Assembly (NCBI GenBank): GCA_012032525.1
Contig: JAAUSV010000002.1
Span: 1-39,174 of the forward strand
DNA length: 39,174 nt
Direction of reading: 5' to 3'
Origin: Leptolyngbyaceae cyanobacterium SL_7_1
GTDB lineage: Bacteria; Cyanobacteriota; Cyanobacteriia; Elainellales; Elainellaceae
Shown: one piece after another, positions 9,186 through 17,750 of the stretch
How the letters are laid out: each line of letters begins with the position of its first letter
Position numbering within the stretch: position 1 is the first letter of the stretch
Made by a program: the position numbers and the translations under genes
The notes under the pieces: model-generated
The model's database searches: none
Told to the model about the DNA's origin: nothing
Seen by the model: the letters and a program-made list of their open reading frames with translations, nothing else

Positions 9186-11279
9186 TCAGGTAATGCCAGA
9201 TAGCAGAACCAAACTCAACACTGCACCAAATACTATCAGGGCGTAAAACTGTGCTCGTCCATTTTCCAAATATTTTAGTCCTTCGCCCGTAACCAGTGTG
9301 ATGAACCCTGCCAGGTTGACCACCCCATCGACGATCCGCAGATCAACCTCCATCACCTGCCGAGCCAAGCGACGGCTTCCACGGATAAAGACACGATCGT
9401 AGATGTCATCGATGTACCACTTGTTCAAAGACAATTGGTAGAGGGGTTGGATTTGTTTGGCGATCGCCGCCGGGTCAATGCGATGGGTCAGATACATCAT
9501 CACCGCCAGCGTAATCCCAATTAAGCCAATCCCCACCGAGCTACCGCCCATGATCAGGAATTCACCCCACTCAAAATCCGCTGGGATCTCTAGGGGAGGT
9601 AACGCTTCCACCACTTCTCCGGGAGGATGAACAAATGCCTCAAAATAGTTAGCAAATGGTGTTCCCACCAATCCGATCAAAATCGAAGGAATTGCCAACG
9701 CAATCAGCGGCAAGGTCATCGTTGCAGGCGATTCGTGGGGAAACTCGCTGTGATGGTGATCGCCATGGTCGTCGGAGCCGTGTAGCTCATCCGGGGCTTC
9801 CGCCATCAGTTCCTGGGGATTCATTGCGCCTGGACCAAAGGCTAAGCCCATTCGCTGTAGTTGCTCGGTTTTGAGCTGCTGCTTGATCGCAGCATTCCCA
9901 CCTCGAAATGCCCCCTCAAACGTAGAGAAGTACATGCGGAACATATAAAATGCCGTGATCCCAGCCGTGAGGAAGCCCACTAACCAAAGGGCAGGATTGG
10001 CAGCAAAGCTGGCTCCCAAAATCTCATCCTTTGACCAGAACCCTGCAAACGGAGGAATTCCAGAAATTGCCAGCGTTCCAATCAAAAACGTGACTGCCGT
10101 AACGGGCATATATTTCCGCAAGCCGCCCATCAAGCGCATGTCCTGCGCCAGTACTGGGTCGTGCCCCACCACTGCTTCCATGCCGTGGATCACCGAACCA
10201 GAACCCAGGAATAGCATAGCTTTGAAGTAGGCGTGGGTCATCAGGTGAAATAGTCCTGCCCCATAGGCACCTGCTCCCATTGCCATCACCATGTAGCCCA
10301 ATTGGGACATGGTGGAGTAGGCAAGCCCTTTTTTGATGTCGTTTTGGGTAATAGCGATCGACGCCCCCAGAAAAGCCGTAAACGCGCCTGTCCAAGCAAT
10401 CACTGACATTGCAGAAGGCACATGCTCAAACACTGGGAACATCCGGGCAATCAGAAAAACGCCCGCTGCCACCATAGTAGCGGCGTGGATCAAGGCGGAG
10501 ATTGGGGTTGGACCTTCCATTGCATCCGGCAACCACACATGCAGCGGAAACTGGGCTGACTTGGCAACGGGACCAAGAAACACCAGAATCGCAAAGAAGG
10601 CGGCTAGTCCGCTGCTGAGCGCTCCGGATTCGATTAACGATTGCAGGCGATCGCCAATCACCTCAAATTCAAAGCTACCTGTTGCCCAATACAGAGCCAA
10701 AATCCCCAAGAGCAAACCAAAGTCACCAACTCGATTGGTGACAAATGCTTTTTGGCAGGCATCGGCAGCCGCCTTGCGATCGTACCAAAACCCGATCAGC
10801 AGGTAGGAACACATGCCAACCAGTTCCCAAAAGATATAGATCTGCACCAAGTTAGGGCTAATCACCAACCCCAACATTGAGGAACTAAATAAGCTCAAGT
10901 AGGCATAAAACCGGACATAGCCCGGATCGTGTGCCATGTAGCCATCGGTATACACCATCACCAAAAACGCCACCGTTGTGACAATTACCAACATCACAGC
11001 GGTTAGGTGGTCAATGGTGTATCCCATATTTAAATGGAAATCGCCCGCCGACGCCCATTCGATCATACGGGTGTAGGTCGGATGACCTTGAAGTTGACTC
11101 CACAGCAGTGCAAACGAGAAAACCATCGCCGCCCCAATCAAGGAGACAATAAAGGTTGCACTTAAACTGCGGAACTGGGTTGTTGCTTTACCGTAAGAAA
11201 TCAGACCTAGACCAAGCAGCATCGCCCCTAGGAGCGGCAACACTGGAATTAGCCAGGCATATTGATAAATAAATTCCAT
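9186..11279 (-). CDS. ndhF: NAD(P)H-quinone oxidoreductase chain 5 (NdhF, F1 type)
   Basis: A 697-residue distal proton-pumping subunit of NDH-1. Visible: the N-terminal YAWLIPVLPLLGAMLLGLG, the core LVGMCSYLLIGFW (helix 5 glutamate just before it), FPLHVWLPDAMEGPTPISAL, and a C-terminal extension (HRIDPAAIAKQIQPLYQLSLNKWYIDDIYD) that forms the lateral helix and last membrane segment. A histidine-rich loop (HGSDDHGDHHHSEFPHES, about residues 495-515) lies between membrane helices. A good ribosome site (GGGAG, 2 bases before the ATG with flanking GGCGGGAG) supports the start. It heads the ndhF-ndhD unit, and its promoter should lie in the long upstream region. Confidence 0.95.
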   Translation of the reverse strand: MEFIYQYAWLIPVLPLLGAMLLGLGLISYGKATTQFRSLSATFIVSLIGAAMVFSFALLWSQLQGHPTYTRMIEWASAGDFHLNMGYTIDHLTAVMLVIVTTVAFLVMVYTDGYMAHDPGYVRFYAYLSLFSSSMLGLVISPNLVQIYIFWELVGMCSYLLIGFWYDRKAAADACQKAFVTNRVGDFGLLLGILALYWATGSFEFEVIGDRLQSLIESGALSSGLAAFFAILVFLGPVAKSAQFPLHVWLPDAMEGPTPISALIHAATMVAAGVFLIARMFPVFEHVPSAMSVIAWTGAFTAFLGASIAITQNDIKKGLAYSTMSQLGYMVMAMGAGAYGAGLFHLMTHAYFKAMLFLGSGSVIHGMEAVVGHDPVLAQDMRLMGGLRKYMPVTAVTFLIGTLAISGIPPFAGFWSKDEILGASFAANPALWLVGFLTAGITAFYMFRMYFSTFEGAFRGGNAAIKQQLKTEQLQRMGLAFGPGAMNPQELMAEAPDELHGSDDHGDHHHSEFPHESPATMTLPLIALAIPSILIGLVGTPFANYFEAFVHPPGEVVEALPPLEIPADFEWGEFLIMGGSSVGIGLIGITLAVMMYLTHRIDPAAIAKQIQPLYQLSLNKWYIDDIYDRVFIRGSRRLARQVMEVDLRIVDGVVNLAGFITLVTGEGLKYLENGRAQFYALIVFGAVLSLVLLSGIT

Positions 11280-12119
11280 GACTCCCGCCTACTTCAAATT
11301 GCTTGAATTGGCAAAACCGCTTACATTTTGACACACCCTTGCCCTAAGCGTTTGTTACTAGAGAGGTAAAGTGGTTGAATTCATCAAAATTACGGGTTTC
11401 TCTCACAATTTGCCAAACGTCCTCAAAGGGGATGCCTGGGTTGCTGTCAAGACTTCATCAAAACTTTATCGTTACCCCTGCGGGTGCTGAAAGTTACAGG
11501 GTTTGGCTGGGTGCCATGGGTTAGAACACTCCTAGGCTGGTTCGAGGCAATTTTACGGAGCCGCTCCCCAAACCCGCAGAACTTTTTTAACAAGGTGCAT
11601 GACTAAGCTTCGTAAAGTTTATTCACAGTCTTTACAAAGACTAAACCAGAGTCAGAAAAGTCGGGTTACAGTATCAAGAAAGATTGGATCAGTGGATTGT
11701 ATAGTGCATCTACCTGTTCCGTGTCGCTCAACGTGTGTTCCTTTGCAGACGCTACCAAACGCTAGAGAAACTGGCATACAACTGGCATATTGTTGCCACA
11801 GAACGACTCAACTATCTGGGTATCTTTAGAAACAATTCACTTCAGGGGCATGACAGTTTTACCTGGACTAACCTGGACTAATCACTTAGTCGCTTGGGTT
11901 ACTCACTAAGTTCCATTTATGAAATGGCTTTTAGAGAGGGTTGGGGAGGTATCTCCAATGCTGCTTTTGTTAAACCCTGATTTCTGACTGTATCCTCAGT
12001 AATTCATTTTATTGACCTCCTCTGTTCACTGCCAATTTCAAGGCTGGCTATCCAGCTATATCTTTGGCTAGAAGTTCCAACCATCCTTAACCACCATCAC
12101 TTCGATCGAGCAACGCCCA
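11280..12119. other. 840-base gene-free region
   Basis: No convincing gene on either strand between divergent ndhF and the protease gene. A 76-codon frame at 11599-11829 has no recognisable family and no ribosome site. The stretch contains a 10-base direct repeat at 11861-11880 and otherwise unique, moderately AT-rich sequence. It must hold two promoters; a regulatory RNA is possible but nothing identifies one. Confidence 0.55.
11861..11880. repeat. tandem 10-base direct repeat
   Basis: ACCTGGACTA occurs twice in immediate succession, about 240 bases upstream of the protease start. It could be a paired operator or a chance or slippage duplication. Confidence 0.7.
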
Positions 12120-13469
12120 ATGAAGCAACCCTACGTCACTCGCCTTTCGTATTGCGCTCTTTTTGCTGGTTCGCTGCTGCTCACGACTGGTTTGTCTTCT
12201 CTCAATCCCAGTCTTAGTTCCACCGCCAATGCATCATTACAAGACAGTCCAAAGCTTTTGCTGGATGAGGCATGGCAGATCGTCAATCGGGAGTATGTCG
12301 ATCTTGCTTTCAATCAAATTGACTGGGAAGCAGTTCGCCACGATTTATTGGATCGCACCTACGGTTCTCGCGAAGAGGCATACAATGCGCTGCGGGCGGC
12401 ATTGGAGCAATTAAACGATCCCTACACTCGGTTCATGGACCCCGAACAGTATGAACAGTTGACTCGACAGACCTCCGGGGAATTGTCGGGGATCGGTCTA
12501 CGACTTCAACTTGAGCAGGAGACTGGGAAACTGGTGGTAGTAGAGCCAATTCCCAATTCCCCCGCCGCTGCCGCGGGGATTCGATCCGGGGACTATATCT
12601 TGGAAATTGATGGTCAATCGACCGAGGGCATGACTGTAGAAGCAGCATCTACCCTGATCCGGGGTGAAGTGGGAACACGGGTGACACTGCGGATCGATCG
12701 CAACGGGGAAGAAATTCTCAATTTACCGTTAACCCGTGCTCGAATTGAACTTCCCACAGTACGCCACGCCCTCCGGCAAGAAAATGGCACAGATATTGGC
12801 TACATTCGCTTGGGTGAATTTAGCAGCCACGCCGCAGAGCAAATGCAACACGCGATCGAGCAATTAGAGGATCAAGGAGCAGAGGCATTTGTCCTCGATC
12901 TGCGGGGCAACCCCGGCGGGCTACTCTATGCCAGCATTGATATCTCGCGCATGTGGATCGAAAACGGATCGATTGTGCGCACGGTCGATCGGATTGGAGC
13001 CAGCGAAGAGATTCGGGCAAACCAGACTGCCTTGACGAACCTACCCCTCGCGGTTTTGGTAGACGGCAACTCGGCTAGCTCCAGTGAGATCTTGACGGGT
13101 GCGTTGATGGATAACCACCGCGCCACTGTCGTCGGCAGCCAGACCTTTGGCAAAGCCCTTGTGCAGTCCGTTCACTCCTTGTCTGATGGGTCGGGGATCG
13201 CAGTGACGATCGCCCACTACTACACCCCCAACGGCACTGATATCAGTCATTTGGGTTTAACACCCCACGTCCGCATCGACCTGACACAAGCCCAACAGGA
13301 AGAGCTTGCCCTCAATCCCAGCCTAGTGGGCACGATCGCCGATCCCCAGTACACGGGAGCCATTGAGGTGTTACAGGAAACAGTGTTAGCCAATCAAAAC
13401 GAGACTCGTGCCGCTCAGCCCTCTGAGGTCGATCGGGGACATCGCAGCTTGAACACGCTCTTTCGGTAA
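12120..13469 (+). CDS. carboxyl-terminal processing protease (S41 family, CtpB/CtpC-like)
   Basis: A 449-residue secreted Tsp/Prc-type serine protease. An N-terminal signal peptide (about residues 1-38, ending near TANA) leads to the periplasm or lumen. A PDZ domain spans about 105-190 (SGELSGIGLRL...PNSPAAAAGIRSGDYILEIDG). The S41 core follows: VLDLRGNPGGLL, the catalytic serine in DGNSASSSEIL and the catalytic lysine in GSQTFGKALVQS, spaced as in CtpA. Cyanobacteria have CtpA (which matures the D1 protein of photosystem II), CtpB and CtpC. The YYTPNGTDI and GSQTFGKAL wording differs from CtpA as I remember it, so this is probably one of the other two. No good Shine-Dalgarno precedes the ATG. 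A strong terminator follows the stop. Confidence 0.9.
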   Translation: MKQPYVTRLSYCALFAGSLLLTTGLSSLNPSLSSTANASLQDSPKLLLDEAWQIVNREYVDLAFNQIDWEAVRHDLLDRTYGSREEAYNALRAALEQLNDPYTRFMDPEQYEQLTRQTSGELSGIGLRLQLEQETGKLVVVEPIPNSPAAAAGIRSGDYILEIDGQSTEGMTVEAASTLIRGEVGTRVTLRIDRNGEEILNLPLTRARIELPTVRHALRQENGTDIGYIRLGEFSSHAAEQMQHAIEQLEDQGAEAFVLDLRGNPGGLLYASIDISRMWIENGSIVRTVDRIGASEEIRANQTALTNLPLAVLVDGNSASSSEILTGALMDNHRATVVGSQTFGKALVQSVHSLSDGSGIAVTIAHYYTPNGTDISHLGLTPHVRIDLTQAQQEELALNPSLVGTIADPQYTGAIEVLQETVLANQNETRAAQPSEVDRGHRSLNTLFR

Positions 13470-13486
13470 GGCGGCGATTCGTGAAC

Positions 13487-13507
13487 AGCGATCAGCCATC
13501 AGCGATT
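13487..13507. repeat. heptamer short tandem repeat, three units
   Basis: Three consecutive 7-base units (AGCGATC, AGCCATC, AGCGATT) lie directly between the protease stop and its terminator. They are the reverse-orientation relatives of the GCTAATC-type heptamers at 3141-3171 and 18425-18445; AGCGGTTAGC is shared with the complement of the 3141 copy. Confidence 0.65.
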
Positions 13508-13513
13508 GGCAAT

Positions 13514-13543
13514 AGCGGTTAGCCCGTGGGCTAACCGCTTTTT
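13514..13543 (+). terminator. intrinsic terminator after the protease gene
   Basis: A perfect 12-base stem (AGCGGTTAGCCC, 13514-13525, and its complement, 13528-13539) with a 2-base GT loop, followed by TTTT. It is placed between convergent genes, immediately before the moaB stop at 13544. Confidence 0.85.
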
Positions 13544-14044
13544 CTAACCCTTGAGTTGGGTTACGAGGTGACTCAACTCCGGCAGAATGAGTTTATCGAG
13601 AGCCAACCTTACAGCGTTTTGTGAGCCGGGTAAGGAAATCACCAGTTTACTCTGGTAAACCCCCGCTGTGGCTCTAGAGGCGATCGCCCGTGAACCGATT
13701 TCCTGGTAGCTTAACCAGCGAAACACCTCACCAAAACCGGGAAGTTGTTTTTCTAGCAAGCGCTCAATGGCGTCATAGGTTGTGTCCCTGGGAGCAATGC
13801 CAGTGCCTCCATTGAAAATTATTACATCCACATCGGGCTGGTTCCCCAGCGCTTGCAGATGCGCTTCGATCTGAGGGGGTTCATCGCGAACAATGGCGTA
13901 AAATCCAATGCGATGCCCTGCGGCTGTCAAGGTCTCCTGTAACAATTGCCCGCTTTGGTCGGTCTCAGGCGATCGCGTATCGCTCACCGTCACCACTGCA
14001 ACGGCAATCGACAGGGGATGGCGATCGGGATGGGGAGGTTGCAT
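13544..14044 (-). CDS. moaB: molybdenum cofactor biosynthesis protein B (MoaB/MogA type)
   Basis: A 166-residue cytoplasmic molybdopterin-adenylylation family protein in the pathway to the molybdenum cofactor used by nitrate reductase. Signature blocks: VVTVSDTRSPETDQSG (about 18-33), the substrate-binding NGGTGIAPRDTTYDA (about 78-92) and LPGFGEVFRWLSYQEIGSRAI. The ATG immediately follows the psb28 stop with no spacer, so it is coupled to psb28 in one transcript. MoaB and MogA belong to one family and cannot be told apart with certainty by eye. Confidence 0.9.
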   Translation of the reverse strand: MQPPHPDRHPLSIAVAVVTVSDTRSPETDQSGQLLQETLTAAGHRIGFYAIVRDEPPQIEAHLQALGNQPDVDVIIFNGGTGIAPRDTTYDAIERLLEKQLPGFGEVFRWLSYQEIGSRAIASRATAGVYQSKLVISLPGSQNAVRLALDKLILPELSHLVTQLKG

Positions 14045-14377
14045 CTATGATTTGTTAAAGCCCAACCCATGATCTTCGGCGTAGCGCTCCATAAACCGGA
14101 TGAATCGATCCCAGGCTCCTTCACTTTTCATCACGTAGACGGCTTCGATCGCTTCAGGCTGCCCATTGACAAATTTGGCATTGACTTCGCGAGTCACCAA
14201 CTCCCCTTCTTCGTCAATCATATACATGCCTGTGATATCAACCCCGTTCTCACTGAGAGCAGTGGGTTTTTCAAAATAGAATGTCGCGGTTCCATTGCTG
14301 CCGTCTCGCGAACGAGTGAGGCGGACATCGGGCACGACTTCCTCTGTAATACCTTTAGAAAATTGAATTTCAGCCAT
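14045..14377 (-). CDS. psb28: photosystem II reaction center assembly protein Psb28
   Basis: A 110-residue soluble protein that binds the cytosolic face of the CP47/RC47 assembly intermediate of photosystem II. The family is recognisable along its whole length: [20 protein letters not shown] at the N-terminus, [10 protein letters not shown], the [16 protein letters not shown] hairpin, [16 protein letters not shown] and [19 protein letters not shown] at the end. The ATG at 14377 is preceded by GAAAGG, a good ribosome site. It is divergent from ftsW and directly joined to moaB downstream. Confidence 0.95.
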   Translation of the reverse strand: MAEIQFSKGITEEVVPDVRLTRSRDGSNGTATFYFEKPTALSENGVDITGMYMIDEEGELVTREVNAKFVNGQPEAIEAVYVMKSEGAWDRFIRFMERYAEDHGLGFNKS

Positions 14378-14537
14378 AACCTTTCTCTTGCAACACGTTA
14401 TCTTACGCTTAACCTATCATCCCATCTCTGGGAATCGAGTGTAAGAAGTTTTGGCGCTCCCGATCGAAATCAATTTGCGCTACTGTTGTAGGCTAGATTT
14501 GTCCCAACGACCTCCACTGATTATTTTTGAGAACCCG

Positions 14538-15704
14538 GTGAAACTGGCACACTTATTTCCAATTTTTGATCCATCGGTGCAGGACTGGGCGATCGAAGCC
14601 CGCTTGCTGCGCTGGCTGACATTTGTCTGGCTGCTGGTGGGGCTGGCGGTCCTCTTTTCCGCCTCCTATCCCGTAGCAGATGCGGATTTTGGCAACGGCT
14701 TGTATTATTTTGAGCGTCAGTTGATCTGGGTGATGGTGGGGTTGGCTGGTCTGAGCTTGCTGACCCATCTGCCGATCAAATACGTTTTGGGAACCGCCCA
14801 CTGGATGATGGTAGGGCTATTGGGGCTAACATTGCTCACCCTAGTGCCAGGGATGGGGACCACGGTGAATGGAGCAACCCGATGGTTGGCACTCGGACCC
14901 CTGCCACTGCTCCAACCCTCTGAGTTAATTAAGCCGTTTTTGGTGCTCCAAAGCGCTCAAGTGTTTGGATACTGGCAACGCTTGTCGATCGTGAGTCGAT
15001 TGACTTGGCTGGGTATTTTTACCCTGCTGATCGGAGGCATTTTGCTCCAACCCAACTTGAGCACTGCGGCACTGTGTGGCATGGTGCTATGGCTGATTGG
15101 GCTAGCCTCTGGGCTGCCCTATCTCTATGTGGCGAGTACCGCACTGGTGGGGTTCGCCGCCGCTGTGCTCAGCATTAGCCTGCGGGAATATCAACGCGAG
15201 CGGGTGATTTCCTACCTCAATCCCTGGCTCGATCCGATGCAAAATGGCTACCAGTTGATTCAGAGCCTTCTAGCGATCGGGTCTGGTGGGTTTTGGGGAA
15301 CTGGGTTTGGCATGTCTCAACAAAAGTTGTTCTACTTGCCTATCCAATTCACCGATTTCATCTTTGCCGTATTTGCCGAAGAATTTGGCTTTGTCGGTAG
15401 TTCCTTCCTGTTACTGCTATTAGCGGCTTACGCCACGTTGGGATTGCGAGTAGCACTCAAAGCCCGCAATCCGGTGCACCAACTCGTGGCGATCGGCACA
15501 ACCACCCTCTTAGTGGGACAATCGCTATTAAACATTGGCGTCGCAACGGGGGCACTACCCACAACAGGTCTACCTCTGCCCTTGTTTAGCTACGGCGGCA
15601 GTTCGATGATTGCCAGCTTGTTTACAGCCGCCCTCCTGATTCGGGTTGCCCGCGAAAGCAATGAAGCGGATGTGTTGTCCTTGCCCGCTCAACCGCAGAG
15701 CTAG
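14538..15704 (+). CDS. ftsW: cell division glycosyltransferase FtsW (SEDS family)
   Basis: A SEDS-family integral membrane protein that polymerises lipid II into septal peptidoglycan. Ten or so membrane helices are visible. Family motifs include NGATRWLALGPLPLLQPSELIK (about residues 111-132), GYQLIQSLLAIGSGG, FWGTGFGMSQQKLFYLP and TDFIFAVFAEEFG, ending with SYGGSSMI. The frame stays open back to a TTG at 14451, but I chose the GTG at 14538 because the family normally begins directly with a segment like KLAHLFPIFDPSVQDWAIEARLLRW; this gives 388 residues. RodA is the paralogue. FtsW is favoured by the FDPS...EARLLRW N-terminus, which I recall as typical of cyanobacterial FtsW. Confidence 0.88.
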   Translation: MKLAHLFPIFDPSVQDWAIEARLLRWLTFVWLLVGLAVLFSASYPVADADFGNGLYYFERQLIWVMVGLAGLSLLTHLPIKYVLGTAHWMMVGLLGLTLLTLVPGMGTTVNGATRWLALGPLPLLQPSELIKPFLVLQSAQVFGYWQRLSIVSRLTWLGIFTLLIGGILLQPNLSTAALCGMVLWLIGLASGLPYLYVASTALVGFAAAVLSISLREYQRERVISYLNPWLDPMQNGYQLIQSLLAIGSGGFWGTGFGMSQQKLFYLPIQFTDFIFAVFAEEFGFVGSSFLLLLLAAYATLGLRVALKARNPVHQLVAIGTTTLLVGQSLLNIGVATGALPTTGLPLPLFSYGGSSMIASLFTAALLIRVARESNEADVLSLPAQPQS

Positions 15705-15825
15705 GTTTCATTCAGCTCCCAAGGGTTGCTGCCCATCGACCTCCCGTGGAACTGTTTAACCATTCCATCGTCCCGATGCTTGTCTCCATCCATTGTTATT
15801 GTTGTTATCTATTAGTTGTTGTTCC

Positions 15826-16377
15826 ATGCCCCAAGGTTTTTCCTGCCGTCCCATCCTTCGAGTGGCGATCGCTCTCAGCAGTCTGGTAATCAGTGCCTCC
15901 GCCAGCCATGCCCAAGTCATCTCTGCTCCCCGTACTATTTTTGAGAATGTTACCCTCAGTCCCAACTTCTCACCCGATCCGGTTACAGTCCACGGCATCA
16001 GTGGAGGGGAGCAATTGGCAAGCGATGTCTCCGGACGGGCAGACACGGCTACGGGAGCTTGCGCTGGCTTTGTGGACGCGCAACCCGACCACATCATGAC
16101 GCTGACCGAGTATTTTGATTATTTACGATTGCAAGTTCAAAGCCCGGAAAACACGATGATGTTGGTGCGAGGACCGGGCGGCAGTTGGTGTAATGACACC
16201 TACGAGGGCGCCAATCCCGGTATTGCAGGGCAGTGGTTTTCAGGCACCTACCAGATCTGGGTTGGTTCGCTGGAAACAAATAGCTACCACCCCTACGTCA
16301 TCCGCATTACTGCCAGCCCAGAACCGATCGCCCTTCCCACACCCACTACTCAAAATTCAGCCACTCAAAATCAATAG
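15826..16377 (+). CDS. secreted protein of unknown function
   Basis: A 183-residue protein with a clear signal peptide (RVAIALSSLVISASASHAQ, cleavage probably after residue about 31). The mature part contains a beta-rich region with VTVHGISGGEQLASDVSGRADTATG, two cysteines likely forming a disulfide (in GACAGFVD and SWCNDTYEG), and GPGGSWCNDTYEGANPGIAGQW. The block resembles small extracytoplasmic domains seen after proteases (PPC-like), but I cannot name the family. It ends with a low-complexity Pro/Thr/Gln tail. I chose the ATG at 15826, which places the signal peptide at the start. It lies between ftsW and a peptidoglycan-binding protein, consistent with an envelope role. Confidence 0.7.
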   Translation: MPQGFSCRPILRVAIALSSLVISASASHAQVISAPRTIFENVTLSPNFSPDPVTVHGISGGEQLASDVSGRADTATGACAGFVDAQPDHIMTLTEYFDYLRLQVQSPENTMMLVRGPGGSWCNDTYEGANPGIAGQWFSGTYQIWVGSLETNSYHPYVIRITASPEPIALPTPTTQNSATQNQ

Positions 16378-16510
16378 GGCAAGCCCGTTGGATGCCATGA
16401 TTCCCGGTAAAAAACCTTAACCTTTCAGGTAAAGCCAGGTTCCCCAAACCAATCTAGGATTAAATCTTGACGATCGAAACACCTTCCTGCATTTGCGAGA
16501 CCCGGAGACT

Positions 16511-17288
16511 ATGACCCATCCCTCGATCGCTGCGTCCACCCAAAGGCACCAAAAGCATTGGATGACTCGCTTGATTTTAAGTTTACTTGGTAGTGCCACC
16601 GTGGCACTGGTACATCCGGTTGGGGTTGCCCAAGTGCCTGCGAGTGAGTCAAATCAGCCCAGCCAATCGACTGGAGCAGCTCAAACTCGATCGCGCCCCG
16701 TTCTGCAAATTGGTAGTTCGGGAAACGCTGTTACCGAGGTTCAAGGCATCTTGAAGTTATTGGGCTACTACACAGGAGCGGTGGATGGACTCTATGAAGA
16801 GGCAACCGCATCTGCTGTGGTTGCCTTTCAAGAAGCGGCGGGCTTGCAGGTCGATGGCGTTGTAGGACCCATGACGTGGCGATCGCTCCTGCCCAACCCA
16901 ACAACCCCAGCCGAAAACCCAGCCCTAGCCTCGACAACCCCCGGTTCTCCCACACCTAGCCAATCACCGACTTCTACGCCTGCCAATCGTCCCTCAACCA
17001 CTCCAGCATCTCGCCAACCTGCCCCCGGCTCGCCCCGCCCGCCCGTCCGCCCCGACCCCAGAAACCAATTACGTAGAGTTACCTATCCTGCGGTTGGGAA
17101 TGCGCGGACCAGCGATCGAATCCTTACAAAAGCGCTTGCAAGCAGTAGGATTTTTGGATGGAGCGGTGGACGGTATCTTTGGGGCTGAAACCCAAGCCGC
17201 TGTCATCGAGTTTCAACAAACTCACAACCTCAGTGCCGATGGCGTTGTCGGTCCGGCAACCTGGAATGTACTATTTCAAGATTTGTAA
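16511..17288 (+). pseudogene. exported protein with two peptidoglycan-binding domains, one frameshift
   Basis: An envelope protein with an N-terminal signal or anchor segment (about residues 17-38), then a PG_binding_1 repeat (LQIGSSGNAVTEVQGILKLLGYYTGAVDGLYE...VVGPMTWRSLL). A long Pro/Thr/Ser linker follows, and a second PG_binding_1 repeat (LRLGMRGPAIESLQKRLQAVGFLDG...VVGPATWNVLF). The second repeat is in the next frame. The switch must fall in the C-rich linker, about 17021-17043, where one extra base (or two missing) explains it; the second frame reads cleanly through ETNYVELPILRLGMRG. As sequenced, the first frame runs on to 17188 with non-family sequence. No catalytic domain is present, so the protein probably only anchors to peptidoglycan. 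The ATG at 16511 is the likeliest start. Confidence 0.82.
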
Positions 17289-17354
17289 CACCCTACACTA
17301 ACTAGTGGGATTGCCAACCACCGCAGGGCACGGCGATCGCCCCAAGCAGTCTGC

Positions 17355-17549
17355 TTAAACAGTTTCCATCCAATCAAATACTTGATCGAGCTGTTCTAAT
17401 GTGATCAACCCATACTGCCACATCACCATGGGTAGTAGGGTGGGGGCAGCGGGTTCATGGTGGCGTAGTGCCATCGCCACTGAGTCCGCCGGAATGGCTA
17501 AATCATTCTGTAGAAATTGAATCAAACGGGTTTGCATTTTAGTATTCAT
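17355..17549 (-). CDS. DUF2949 family small protein
   Basis: A 64-residue cytoplasmic protein matching DUF2949, a short cyanobacterial family of unknown function: MQTRLIQFLQNDLAIPADSVAMALRH, then PTLLPMVMWQYGLITLEQLDQVFDWME. The frame extends upstream to 17600, but the ATG at 17549 gives the usual family length and N-terminus (MNTKMQTRLIQFL). The fold is predicted to be all helical. It is not obviously linked to its neighbours. Confidence 0.8.
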   Translation of the reverse strand: MNTKMQTRLIQFLQNDLAIPADSVAMALRHHEPAAPTLLPMVMWQYGLITLEQLDQVFDWMETV

Positions 17550-17750
17550 AGTTTCGACCCAAGCAGAGCTACACCAATTCAACGCCACTCTCCGGGACAA
17601 ACCACTTTCTCCCAGAGCTGTTTGATTTAGATTGCACCCTGGACTTTATAAAGAAATGACAAAGAAGTTTTCATAGCCTACTGAGGAATTGTTCAGTGCT
17701 TCCTCCTTCAAAAGACTGATCCCCAAGCCGCTATTGCCTCACCCAATCGT

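Noticed and set aside
9186-11279. Long open frames opposite ndhF and ndhD
   Set aside because: They are antisense shadows of conserved genes without family matches of their own.
11599-11829. 76-codon open frame in the long intergenic region
   Set aside because: No family resemblance, no ribosome site and no conserved pattern; probably chance.
11861-11880. Tandem 10-base repeat as a binding site
   Set aside because: Listed only as a repeat; there is no known regulator consensus that it matches.
14451-14537. Longer ftsW start (TTG at 14451)
   Set aside because: The family N-terminus begins at the GTG at 14538; the extra 29 residues are unlike any FtsW.
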